From NCBI GenBank assembly GCA_003501565.1, contig DNPC01000104.1:1-9939 (forward strand): a DNA stretch of 9,939 nt, written 5' to 3'. The notes under the pieces are model-generated. The model was given only the letters and a program-made list of their open reading frames with translations. It ran no database searches and was not told where the DNA came from. This DNA comes from Planctomycetaceae bacterium (lineage in GTDB: Bacteria > Planctomycetota > Planctomycetia > Pirellulales > Pirellulaceae). Within the stretch, counting starts at the first letter, position 1; each line of letters begins with the position of its first letter. This document shows positions 1-7,187 of this stretch, piece by piece. A program made the translations under genes and the position numbers.

Positions 1-360
1 GCTACCGACGTCGTTGGCCGGGGTATCGATGTGTCGACCGTTTCGCACATTATCAATTACGATATACCGCTGGATTGCGATGACTATGTTCACCGCGTTG
101 GTAGAACGGGGCGGATGGGGCGCGATGGAATTGCGTTCACGTTTGTTACTCCCGACGAAGGGCAGCAGCTCACTGCCATTGAATTGAACATAAACAAGCT
201 TCTAAAACGCGATGGGTTCGAATCATCCGAACCGGTAAAGGAGAAGCGCGAGTCCGTAGAAGCGGAGGTTGCAGAAGTAGCTCCCAAACGGAAGCGGCTT
301 TTCCCAATCAAGCGAAAGGCCTCACAGCGCCTTAAACGCGTTGGTGCTCGAAACGGGTAA
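1..360 (+). CDS. DEAD-box ATP-dependent RNA helicase, C-terminal fragment (5' truncated by window)
   Basis: The reading frame is open from base 1 and ends at TAA 358-360, giving the last 119 residues of a superfamily 2 RNA helicase. Motif V (ATDVVGRGIDV) is at fragment residues 1-11 and motif VI (HRVGRTGRMGRDG) at 31-43; its arginines include the ATP-contacting finger of helicase domain 2. The domain ends near residue 75 and is followed by a Glu-rich stretch, then a strongly basic tail (PKRKRLFPIKRKASQRLKR), as in RhlE/DeaD-like proteins where such tails add RNA affinity. Family members remodel RNA duplexes in ribosome assembly or mRNA decay; the subfamily cannot be fixed without the N-terminus. 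The GTG at position 31 lies inside motif V and is not a start. There is no link to the downstream catabolic genes beyond orientation. Confidence 0.92.
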   Translation, partial: ATDVVGRGIDVSTVSHIINYDIPLDCDDYVHRVGRTGRMGRDGIAFTFVTPDEGQQLTAIELNINKLLKRDGFESSEPVKEKRESVEAEVAEVAPKRKRLFPIKRKASQRLKRVGARNG

Positions 361-363
361 GCG

Positions 364-390
364 TCCGGCGGATATTGAGTTCGTGCCGGA
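364..390 (+). terminator. Possible hairpin 3' of helicase gene (weak terminator candidate)
   Basis: TCCGGC (364-369) and GCCGGA (385-390) form a 6-bp GC-rich stem with a 15-nt loop, starting 4 bp after the helicase stop. No run of T follows, so it does not fit a classical intrinsic terminator. It could still stabilise the mRNA 3' end or belong to the structured block downstream. Confidence 0.25.
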
Positions 391-404
391 AGTGTCACGC
401 CAAT

Positions 405-536
405 CTGCGGCCGCTTTCATACGACGCCGGCGAATTACAGGCGTCCGCAGCGAGGCCTGGTAGTTGATCGGATAGACCACATTGCGATCGTCGTCGACTA
501 CCGAGGCCTCTAGTTGTTTTGCGCCGGTCGGCGCAA
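405..536. repeat. Cluster of inverted repeats in the spacer between helicase and deaminase genes
   Basis: Several inverted repeats lie in tandem. GACGCC (423-428) pairs with GGCGTC (440-445), and CTGCG (405-409) can extend that stem with CGCAG (446-450). The strongest has GAGGCCTGGTAGT (452-464) pairing over 13 bp with ACTACC (497-502) plus AGGCCTC (504-510), with one bulged G at 503; an inner GATCG/CGATC pair (466-470, 485-489) closes the loop. Last is an 18-bp palindrome, TTGCGCCG-GT-CGGCGCAA (519-536). Such density is much more than expected by chance in 130 bp. It resembles a palindromic intergenic repeat or a structured RNA; which one cannot be told from a single copy. Confidence 0.5.
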
Positions 537-658
537 TGAAAAGAAACGCGTTTATTGCAGGTTGAACTGGATTGGCCCGAATCGGCGAAGCTCGAATGCC
601 GGTTGTGTGGTCGCGATTCTGCGAGAAGTAAAGAACACTGTTTTCATGGGCTTTGGCA

Positions 659-1612
659 ATGCCGGATGACAATATATTTCGTGGCTGTATTCCAGCGTTG
701 ATGACACCCTGTCAAAGTTCAACCGACGGAGTCTCGTCGATTGACTACGACGCGCTTGTCGACACGGCAAAGCAGCTGATCGAAGCAGGGATGAGAGCCG
801 TCGTCTACTGTGGTTCGATGGGGGATTGGCCGCTCTTGACCGACGCCCAGCGTCAAGAGGGTGTAAAGAGGCTTGTCGACGCATCGATTCCAGTTGTTGT
901 GGGGACTGGTGCTCAAAACCCACAAATCGCCGCTGAGCATGCTGCACACGCATCTCGCGTCGGGGCTGCAGGTCTGATGGTCATACCGCGAGTGCTTTCG
1001 CGTGGAACATCGGCTGCCGCCCAGTTTGAGCATTTTTCCGATGTCTTGTCAGCTGCAGCAGAACTACCTGCGGTAATTTACAACAGCCCGTACTACGGTT
1101 TCGAAACCAAGGCAGATCTGTTCTTCCGATTGCGAGACACGCACTCAAATCTGGTCGGCTTCAAGGAATTTGGCGGTGCTGATTCGTTGAGTTACGCTGC
1201 TGAGCACATCACCGGTCGCGACCAAGATTTGACGTTGATGGTCGGGGTCGATACGCAAGTCGTGCACGGCTATTTGCGGTGTGGCGCAGCAGGCGCCATA
1301 ACCGGCGTCGGCAACGCACTTCCCAAGGAAATTCTCAAACTGATCGAATTGTGTAGTGAGGCGCAGGCGGGAGACCATTCCTCGCGTGTGCTCGCCGAGG
1401 AGCTTGATAGGGCGTTGGCGGTCCTGGCCAAGTTTGACGAAGGCCCTGATTTGGTTCTGTACTACAAACGTCTGATGGTGCTCGAAGGAAATGAAGCCTA
1501 CTCTCGGCAGTTCCGCTCTGCGGATCGATTGAGCCCGAGCCAGCAGGAGCACCTAGACTTCCACCATGCCCAGTTTCGCGCTTGGTGGCAAAGCTGGCCG
1601 GGTGCCGCATAG
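659..1612 (+). CDS. Dihydrodipicolinate synthase-family protein, probable 1-pyrroline-4-hydroxy-2-carboxylate deaminase
   Basis: This 317-residue protein has the length and pattern of the DHDPS/N-acetylneuraminate lyase superfamily, a cytoplasmic TIM barrel acting through a Lys Schiff base. Visible elements are CIPALMTP near the N-terminus, GSMGDWPLL at residues 52-60 in place of the usual GTTGE loop, Tyr141 in VIYNSP, the Schiff-base Lys169 in GFKEFGG, and GAAGAITGVGN near 209-219. The neighbouring hydroxyproline epimerase and D-amino-acid dehydrogenase make the Pyr4H2C deaminase branch the best assignment: it converts 1-pyrroline-4-hydroxy-2-carboxylate to alpha-ketoglutarate semialdehyde with loss of ammonia. 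DapA or a sialate lyase (NanA) are less likely alternatives; NanA is worth noting because a sialidase gene lies downstream. ATG 659 is preferred; an in-frame TTG at 653 would add two residues. Neither has a clear Shine-Dalgarno site. Confidence 0.9.
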   Translation: MPDDNIFRGCIPALMTPCQSSTDGVSSIDYDALVDTAKQLIEAGMRAVVYCGSMGDWPLLTDAQRQEGVKRLVDASIPVVVGTGAQNPQIAAEHAAHASRVGAAGLMVIPRVLSRGTSAAAQFEHFSDVLSAAAELPAVIYNSPYYGFETKADLFFRLRDTHSNLVGFKEFGGADSLSYAAEHITGRDQDLTLMVGVDTQVVHGYLRCGAAGAITGVGNALPKEILKLIELCSEAQAGDHSSRVLAEELDRALAVLAKFDEGPDLVLYYKRLMVLEGNEAYSRQFRSADRLSPSQQEHLDFHHAQFRAWWQSWPGAA

Positions 1613-1705
1613 GACTGCTTAGCCAAGTCGGCGCTGGGTTGCGTTTGCAATTCTGTTTCGCAGCATCATTTCTTGGGCGTGCTAAGTACAGCCCATCAAT
1701 AGGAA

Positions 1706-1715
1706 TGTGTACACA
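1706..1715. promoter_or_regulatory. Perfect 10-bp palindrome upstream of the epimerase gene (operator candidate)
   Basis: TGTGTACACA is a perfect dyad centred about 46 bp before ATG 1757, in the 144-bp gap between the deaminase and epimerase genes. Its size and position suit a site for a dimeric regulator, but it does not match the usual GntR FadR-type box well and no regulator gene is in the window. No convincing -35/-10 pair was found next to it. Confidence 0.25.
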
Positions 1716-1756
1716 AGTACCTCTCTAGCGTTGCATTCTCGTTCGGTTGCTCAGGC

Positions 1757-2797
1757 ATGTCGTCCAATAGCCACACTCAACGTACTTCCGCCCATCATGA
1801 GTGGTTGAGGATTCCCTTCCTGGACACGCATACTGGCGGTGAACCTACTCGCGTCCTGTATGATTTGCCAAGTTGTGTGTCGGGGAACTGTCACGAGCTA
1901 TTCGGCAAACTCCAAGAACACTGGGATTGTTTGCGAGCTGGTGCGCTTCAGGAGCCCAGAGGCAACGATGTGATCGTAGGTGGGTTCTACACACGCGAGA
2001 TGAGTCAGGCGGGCGTGGCTCCTGCGGGTGCTGTGTCTCCGTGCGGCGGCGTTGTTTTCGCGAACAATGTCGGCTATTTGGGAATGTGTGGACATGGCAC
2101 AATTGGCTTGGCGATCGCGCTTCGCCATTTGGGCCGGCTTGCTGATGGCGCATACTGCTTAGAGACCGTCGTGGGGGATGTAGCGCTGGAGCTAGCCGGT
2201 GAGCGAGTAACTGTCGAAAACGTGAATAGTTATCGGTATCGAGCCGGTGTTGAGATCGAACCAAGGCCGGGAGTGAAGCTGGTTGGGGATATTGCTTGGG
2301 GGGGGAACTGGTTCTTTATCGCGCAACAGACCCTTGTTCCGCTCAGGCTAGAGAATCATCACGAGCTAACGCAGCTTGCACAACAGACAAAGCGAGCGAT
2401 TGTGAAGGCAGGAATCACTGGGGACCAGGGAGCAGAGATCGACCATATTGAGTTTTATGGTGACCCATCCAGCGCTGATGTAGCGGATGGCAAGAATTTC
2501 GTGTTGTGCCCCGGGAACCAATTCGACCGCTCACCATGTGGGACGGGCACGAGCGCAAAGCTGGCTTGCTTGGCAGCCGAGGGCAAGCTGCAGCCGGGTG
2601 CTGTTTTCCGACAGGAGGGAATCGTTGGTAGTGTATTCGAAGGAACCTACAAAACTGTGCGAGAATCCCAGCCAGGAACGCGTACAGCCGCCGGACCGAT
2701 GATCCAACCGTCAATCTCGTCGAAGGCATATGTAACGGCTGAAGGGACGTTGTACTTTGATCCGAACGATCCGATGCGATTGGGGGTTCACCGATGA
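1757..2797 (+). CDS. Proline racemase family protein, probable 4-hydroxyproline 2-epimerase
   Basis: The 346-residue protein belongs to the proline racemase superfamily, whose two cysteines act as acid and base at C-alpha. Both are present: Cys111 in GMCGHGTIG and Cys261 in RSPCGTGTSAK. The dehydratases of this family (trans-3-hydroxy-L-proline) have Thr at the second site, so an epimerase or racemase is indicated. FLDTHTGGEPTRV (21-33) and DIAWGGNWFF (178-187) match the 4-hydroxyproline epimerase pattern. The expected reaction is trans-4-hydroxy-L-proline to cis-4-hydroxy-D-proline in the cytoplasm, feeding the dehydrogenase encoded next, whose ATG overlaps this stop by 4 bp. The start is uncertain: ATG 1757 gives about 16 residues before the conserved core and its AGG is too close to serve well; an in-frame TTG at 1805 would begin right at the core. 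Proline racemase is the remaining alternative. Confidence 0.92.
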   Translation: MSSNSHTQRTSAHHEWLRIPFLDTHTGGEPTRVLYDLPSCVSGNCHELFGKLQEHWDCLRAGALQEPRGNDVIVGGFYTREMSQAGVAPAGAVSPCGGVVFANNVGYLGMCGHGTIGLAIALRHLGRLADGAYCLETVVGDVALELAGERVTVENVNSYRYRAGVEIEPRPGVKLVGDIAWGGNWFFIAQQTLVPLRLENHHELTQLAQQTKRAIVKAGITGDQGAEIDHIEFYGDPSSADVADGKNFVLCPGNQFDRSPCGTGTSAKLACLAAEGKLQPGAVFRQEGIVGSVFEGTYKTVRESQPGTRTAAGPMIQPSISSKAYVTAEGTLYFDPNDPMRLGVHR

Positions 2798-4050
2798 GCG
2801 AGGCCAGCAGTGGGACACGTGTCCTGGTTGTAGGCGGAGGTATTATTGGGCTGAGTTGCGCGTGGTATTTACGCCGGACGGGGTTTGACGTCACGCTCAT
2901 CGACCGCAATAAAATCGGAGCCGCATGCTCGCACGGAAATTGTGGATTAGTTTGCCCAAGTCATGTTCTTCCGCTTACTGAGCCGGGCGCTTTCCGCGAG
3001 GCTCTAAAGAGTTTGCTTGATCGTAAGGCCGCCTTCAAACTGCGGCTGCGTCCGGATCCAGCACTCCTCTCGTGGATGTGGAAATTCTCTACGCGTTGCA
3101 ACACAAAGAGCATGCTGGCTGCCGCTCAGCCAATATCTGCACTTCTTGGCAGTGCGATGGATGAGTACGAAACGTGGGTGGGTGATGAAGGTTTTGAGTG
3201 TCAGTGGGACAAGCAGGGTTTACTATTCGTCTATCAGACTAAGCAAAAGCTGGACGCCTACGAACCAACTAATCAGCTTCTGGCGGAACAATTCGATGAG
3301 CCGGCAAGCAAGCTCTCTGCGAGCGAGACGCTTGAATTGGAGCCGGCGCTGAAGCCAACAGTAGCAGGCAGTTGGTACTACCAGCACGACGCCCACCTTC
3401 GTCCTGACCTCCTGATAGCTACGCTTCGTGGGCGGCTCAAGGACATGGGTGTTGAGATTCGCGAAGAGTGTGCTTTCGAATCTTTGGTAGGGCGTATAAA
3501 TGCTTCAGCGGCCTGTACGCAGACTGGTGAGATCGCATTTGATCACTGCGTTGTAGCGTGTGGTGCCTGGTCACCGAAATTGAATGCGCAGCTCGGTGTC
3601 AAGATTCCGATAGAGCCCGGAAAAGGGTATTCAATAACAACGCCACGTCCCGAGAAATGCCCTCGCATACCGATGATTTTCCCAGAGCATCGTGTAGCTG
3701 TCACACCGCTACGTGATGCATACCGCCTGGGATCAATCATGGAATTCGTCGGGTGGAATGATCAGATTTCTGAGCAGCGGTTGCGTCTGTTGACAGATGG
3801 TGCATCGAACTACTTGCACACACCTGTAGGCAACCAGGTAGACGAGCGGTGGTACGGTTGGAGACCGATGACTCCTGATAGTATTCCGATCATTGGGAAG
3901 TGTCCGGGTTGGACGAACGTGTGGCTCGCAACGGGCCACAACATGTTAGGGCTGAGTATGGCACCTGCGACAGGAAAGCTGGTTGCAGAGTTGCTGAGTG
4001 GTCAATCACCGCATGTTCCTGCAGCCCCCTACCGTCTTGAGCGATTGTGA
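2794..4050 (+). CDS. FAD-dependent D-amino-acid dehydrogenase (DadA-like), probable cis-4-hydroxy-D-proline dehydrogenase
   Basis: This 418-residue protein has the length and pattern of DadA/DAO-type flavoenzymes. The N-terminus carries the dinucleotide-binding fold: GGGIIG at 14-19 and the acidic strand end TLID with Asp37. Further family marks are VACGAWSP (254-261), EPGKGYS (274-280), GWRPMTPDSIPIIG (355-368) and TGHNMLGLSMAPATGKL (380-396), which close the FAD site. Such enzymes oxidise a D-amino acid to its imine and pass electrons to quinone or oxygen. With the epimerase overlapping it (ATG 2794 within ATGA) and a probable Pyr4H2C deaminase upstream, the expected substrate is cis-4-hydroxy-D-proline, giving 1-pyrroline-4-hydroxy-2-carboxylate. 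It is a single chain, unlike the multi-subunit D-hydroxyproline dehydrogenases of some proteobacteria. There is no signal peptide. General D-amino-acid oxidation is the alternative. Confidence 0.93.
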   Translation: MSEASSGTRVLVVGGGIIGLSCAWYLRRTGFDVTLIDRNKIGAACSHGNCGLVCPSHVLPLTEPGAFREALKSLLDRKAAFKLRLRPDPALLSWMWKFSTRCNTKSMLAAAQPISALLGSAMDEYETWVGDEGFECQWDKQGLLFVYQTKQKLDAYEPTNQLLAEQFDEPASKLSASETLELEPALKPTVAGSWYYQHDAHLRPDLLIATLRGRLKDMGVEIREECAFESLVGRINASAACTQTGEIAFDHCVVACGAWSPKLNAQLGVKIPIEPGKGYSITTPRPEKCPRIPMIFPEHRVAVTPLRDAYRLGSIMEFVGWNDQISEQRLRLLTDGASNYLHTPVGNQVDERWYGWRPMTPDSIPIIGKCPGWTNVWLATGHNMLGLSMAPATGKLVAELLSGQSPHVPAAPYRLERL

Positions 4051-4080
4051 GCGACGGCGTGTTGTGGCTACCAGCTCACA
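4046..4080. repeat. Inverted repeat spanning the dehydrogenase stop codon
   Basis: TGTGAGC (4046-4052) and GCTCACA (4074-4080) are perfect 7-bp inverted copies separated by 21 bp; the left copy contains TGA 4048-4050. No T tract follows. It may form a 3' stem on the hydroxyproline transcript, or be chance. Confidence 0.25.
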
Positions 4081-4210
4081 TTCACGTTGGTCGAGCAATT
4101 CGTGCTAATCTTGGCTGGTCCGACACCGCCGCGGAAAAGAGTTGTGCGCATGGTCTTACGGGGCTTGGTTTAGCACGCTCTGCAGCCGCAAGTCGAATGG
4201 GGGGCGGATC

Positions 4211-4219
4211 TGCTACACT
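4211..4219 (+). promoter_or_regulatory. Extended -10-like element before the esterase/sialidase gene
   Basis: TGCTACACT fits an extended -10 (TGn then TACACT, 4 of 6 to TATAAT) about 100 bp before ATG 4321, in the 270-bp gap that separates the hydroxyproline block from the secreted-enzyme block. No clear -35 is seen at 17 bp. The gap otherwise holds only a 10-bp palindrome CTGCCGGCAG at 4231-4240 and no credible gene. A promoter here is expected from layout; this exact site is tentative. Confidence 0.25.
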
Positions 4220-4320
4220 GACGGCTTGAGCTGCCGGCAGTTCTCGAGTGGGATCAGCAAACGTTGCGATTGAAGAACAGTCGGCAGGCTGTGTAAGCAC
4301 AATGAGTTCGGAGAGGCGGA

Positions 4321-7164
4321 ATGAGTGTTTGCGATTCGACACGTCGAACAACGTGCTGGGTATTGTGTACATGTTTTTGGTTCGCATCGCTCGCGGCGGA
4401 AGCACATTCGCAGGTAGAGATTCCGGCTGATCCTGCAAAGTTTCACTTGTTTGTGCTGGCTGGTCAGTCGAACATGGCGGGCCGTGGCAAGATTACAGCG
4501 CAGGATCGGAATGCAAGTGACCGGATTCTTACTTTGGATCAGGATGATTCATGGCAAATAGCCCAACATCCTTTACACTTCGATAAACCTAAGGTTGTTG
4601 GGGTGGGACCAGGATTAGAATTTGCACGGCAGTACGCGGAAGCGCATCCTGGGATCACGGTTGGGCTAATTCCCTGTGCCGTAGGTGGTTCGTCCATTGA
4701 GGCTTGGAAGCCCGGTGGACTGCACCCGCAAACCAACACACATCCCTATGATGATGCATTGCGGCGAATGCGAGTTGCATCCTCAGTAGGAAAGATCAAA
4801 GCGGTCCTGTGGCATCAAGGGGAATCGGATTCTCGTCCCAAACGCGCAGACAGTTATCAAGCTGCGCTGGAAGAGCTCATTCAGCGAGTACGTGGTCAAC
4901 TTGCGATGCCCGAGCTAACTTGGCTGATCGGCGGACTTGGACACTTTGACGGCAAGCCGTGGGATGCAGCACGGCAGCAGGTGGATGCCGCGCATCGTTT
5001 GCTTCCACGGAAGCAAGCCAAAGTGCATTTTCTGTCGAGTCGTGGGCTGGAGCATGGTGGTGACGGCGTGCATTTTAGCAGTGTTTCAGCCCGCGAGTTG
5101 GGCCGTCGCTACTGGGAAGCATACAGGTTTAGTGAACAGACTACCAATGTCCTGGAACTAAATCCGACTGCCGAGTTTCCTCGCTACAGCGAAGGAGACT
5201 TTGTTGAGTTGTCTAGCGGCGAAATCTTGTTGGTATGCACGCGGTTTCGTGGGGGCACCAGTGATCACTCTGCCGCGGATCTGATCGCGCGTCGTTCGTA
5301 TGACGGTGGAGTCACGTGGTCAGCCGACGATGAAATTTTGGTTGAGGCGCAAAGTGGCTTGAACGTCATGAGTGTTTCACTTCTTAGGCTTGCAGATGGT
5401 CGCATTGGGTTGTTCTATCTACAAAAGGAGTCGATGACCGATTGTAGGCCAGTGGTGCAGTTTTCCAGCGATGAAGCTCAGTCTTTCAGCGAGCCTGTTC
5501 AGGTCGTCCCAGATGACCAAGTTGGGTACTACGTGCTGAACAACGATCGGGTCGTCCAGCTTGCCAGCGGTCGCATCATTGTACCGGTCGCGCTTCACCG
5601 AACTCCCGACATGGACGCACCTGATTGGGCAGGCAGGATTACAGCGTGGTACAGCGATGATGGTGGCTCTACCTGGCAGAGATCAGAAACGCTGCGAAAC
5701 CACTACGATCAATTTGGCAAACGCGTTATGGTTCAAGAGCCGGGTGTGGTTGAGCTTGATGGCGGAAAGTTGTTGATGTGGGTGCGAAGCGATGCGGGGC
5801 ATCAGCTTCAATCGACATCGGAAGATTCCGGGCGTTCATGGTCAGAGTTTTCCCCCATGCAGCTGGCATCACCTAGGTCGCCTGCGTCCATTGAACGTAT
5901 TCCGACAGGTGATTTACTGGCCGTTTGGAATGACCATTCGCACGTCCCAGTGGAAAAACGGCAGAGCCGTACGCCGTTGAGTTACGCAATCTCACATGAC
6001 GAAGGACAGACCTGGAGCAACAGTGCTGTGATCGCCAGTGCGCCCGATGGATGGTACTGCTATACGAGTCTGCAGGTCGTCGATGACGAATTGCTCCTTG
6101 GTACCGCCTCCGGTAAAGATCGCCGCGGTGAGCGGCTCGGGCGCATGGTGGTGAAAAAGTTCCCCATCGCTTCCCTTTATCAGCGCATCTGGGATGGCAG
6201 ACTAGAGTCGCACCAGAGGATCTGGTCGCAAGCCAAGCACAACGCATTTACTGATCTGTGTAGATTTCGTGAGAAGTACTACTGTGTTTTCCGTGAGGGA
6301 ACACAGCATGTTTCGCCTGATGGAGCGCTGCGTGTTCTTCAGTCAAGCGACCTCAAAGACTGGCGTTCAGTCGCGCTGGTCGAAAGCACTGAGGGAGACT
6401 TGCGGGATGCCAAGTTGACTGTCACTGACGGCGGAGAATTGATGCTGTCAGGCGCAGTAGCCTATCCCGCTTCACGCGACGCCCGACACCAATCGTTGGC
6501 CTGGTTTTCACGCGACGGAGAAACTTGGGGCAAAGCTCATCCGATTGGACCGGTAAACTATTGGCTGTGGAGAACCGTTTGGAACAGAGGGCAAGCACTG
6601 AACATCGGGTACCATACTGGAGCGAGTGACGATAGATTCGTCAGTCTCTTCTCGAGCACGGACGGCCGAAAGTTTGATACGTTGGTCGATCGGTTGTTTG
6701 AGCGAGGCTACCCGAATGAGACATGTTGGCTATTTGATGAAGATGGAACCGCGCACGTCGTGTTGCGGCGCGATGGAGATGAGCCAACAGCGCAGTTGGG
6801 TACGTCAGTTCCTCCCTATCGTGAATGGACGTGGCTGGACTTAGGGGTGCGTGTCGGCGGGCCGCAGATAATCCAAGTCCCGGACGGGCGAGTTTTCCTA
6901 GCCGGGCGATTGTACACGTCGGAAACTGCCGATGGGCGGACTATCCCCGATGTTCGTACATCGCTAATGCGGCTTGAACTGGAATCAGCGACTGTCACTG
7001 AAGTATTGCGTTTGCCTTCGGGTGGTGACACTAGCTATCCAGGTCTGCTTTGGCATGGTGGCCGACTATTCGTAAGCTACTACTCTTCGCACGAGTCCAC
7101 AGCGATCGCAGAAAACCCTGACTGTCGTACCGCTATTTATATGGCGGTCGTGAAAGTCGATTGA
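4321..7164 (+). CDS. Secreted fusion: sialate O-acetylesterase domain, exo-alpha-sialidase-like domain, second sialidase-like beta-propeller
   Basis: The 947-residue protein starts at ATG 4321 behind GGAGAGG (4310-4316). Residues 10-28 form a signal peptide with likely cleavage after AEA, so it acts outside the cytoplasm. Residues about 40-270 are an SGNH-type sialate O-acetylesterase (SASA/CE6-like) domain: nucleophile Ser50 in LAGQSNMAG, the WHQGESD block at 164-170, and Asp248/His251 in GDGVHF. Residues about 285-615 are a sialidase-like propeller with Asp-boxes SYDGGVTW (326-333), SDDGGSTW (445-452), SEDSGRSW (500-507) and SHDEGQTW (558-565). Residues about 635-945 are a second propeller-like unit with degenerate Asp-boxes (SRDGETW 730-736, SSTDGRKF 778-785). 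Expected role: deacetylation and trimming of terminal sugars on glycoconjugates. True sialidase activity is unproven because I could not assign the Arg triad and Tyr/Glu pair; related planctomycete proteins are annotated as sialidases mostly by fold. The downstream sulfatase gene is probably in the same operon. Confidence 0.92.
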   Translation: MSVCDSTRRTTCWVLCTCFWFASLAAEAHSQVEIPADPAKFHLFVLAGQSNMAGRGKITAQDRNASDRILTLDQDDSWQIAQHPLHFDKPKVVGVGPGLEFARQYAEAHPGITVGLIPCAVGGSSIEAWKPGGLHPQTNTHPYDDALRRMRVASSVGKIKAVLWHQGESDSRPKRADSYQAALEELIQRVRGQLAMPELTWLIGGLGHFDGKPWDAARQQVDAAHRLLPRKQAKVHFLSSRGLEHGGDGVHFSSVSARELGRRYWEAYRFSEQTTNVLELNPTAEFPRYSEGDFVELSSGEILLVCTRFRGGTSDHSAADLIARRSYDGGVTWSADDEILVEAQSGLNVMSVSLLRLADGRIGLFYLQKESMTDCRPVVQFSSDEAQSFSEPVQVVPDDQVGYYVLNNDRVVQLASGRIIVPVALHRTPDMDAPDWAGRITAWYSDDGGSTWQRSETLRNHYDQFGKRVMVQEPGVVELDGGKLLMWVRSDAGHQLQSTSEDSGRSWSEFSPMQLASPRSPASIERIPTGDLLAVWNDHSHVPVEKRQSRTPLSYAISHDEGQTWSNSAVIASAPDGWYCYTSLQVVDDELLLGTASGKDRRGERLGRMVVKKFPIASLYQRIWDGRLESHQRIWSQAKHNAFTDLCRFREKYYCVFREGTQHVSPDGALRVLQSSDLKDWRSVALVESTEGDLRDAKLTVTDGGELMLSGAVAYPASRDARHQSLAWFSRDGETWGKAHPIGPVNYWLWRTVWNRGQALNIGYHTGASDDRFVSLFSSTDGRKFDTLVDRLFERGYPNETCWLFDEDGTAHVVLRRDGDEPTAQLGTSVPPYREWTWLDLGVRVGGPQIIQVPDGRVFLAGRLYTSETADGRTIPDVRTSLMRLELESATVTEVLRLPSGGDTSYPGLLWHGGRLFVSYYSSHESTAIAENPDCRTAIYMAVVKVD

Positions 7165-7187
7165 GAAAGAACTGAGGAAAGTGAATC

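Larger units (their letters stand above)
361..658. other. Spacer of about 300 bp, no convincing protein gene
   Basis: The 298 bp between the helicase stop and the preferred ATG of the next gene carry the inverted repeats described separately and no good promoter that I can identify. The minus strand is open from 672 down to 322 (116 codons), across the whole spacer and into both flanking genes. That reading contains phrases such as FLFIAPTGAKQLEASVVDDD and PINYQASLRTP. The protein has no recognisable domain, no signal peptide and no visible ribosome-binding site, and its path through the palindromes suggests a fortuitous reading of a repeat element. A real small planctomycete-specific protein is possible but unsupported. 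Confidence 0.5.

Noticed and set aside
322..672. Minus-strand 116-codon frame across the helicase-deaminase spacer as a protein gene
   Set aside because: No ribosome-binding site, domain or signal, and it runs through several palindromes and into both flanking genes. Kept only as a finding about a possible repeat element.
1616..1686. Inverted pair CTTAGC / GCTAAG after the deaminase gene as a terminator
   Set aside because: Arms of 6 bp are about 60 nt apart with no T tract; more likely chance.
1757..2797. Trans-3-hydroxy-L-proline dehydratase instead of epimerase
   Set aside because: That branch has Thr in place of the second catalytic Cys; here both Cys111 and Cys261 are present.
4047..4229. 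Small + strand frame (60 codons) starting at GTG overlapping the dehydrogenase stop
   Set aside because: The overlap looks like coupling, but the product is featureless, low in conserved character, and has no ribosome-binding site; similar short frames occur by chance at this base composition.
4231..4240. Palindrome CTGCCGGCAG as a terminator or operator
   Set aside because: Perfect but only 10 bp, GC-rich, with no loop and no T tract; not distinctive enough to call.
4082..4438. Minus-strand 118-codon frame across the gap before the esterase/sialidase gene
   Set aside because: It extends into the coding sequence of the esterase gene on the other strand and has no family resemblance; treated as a chance frame.
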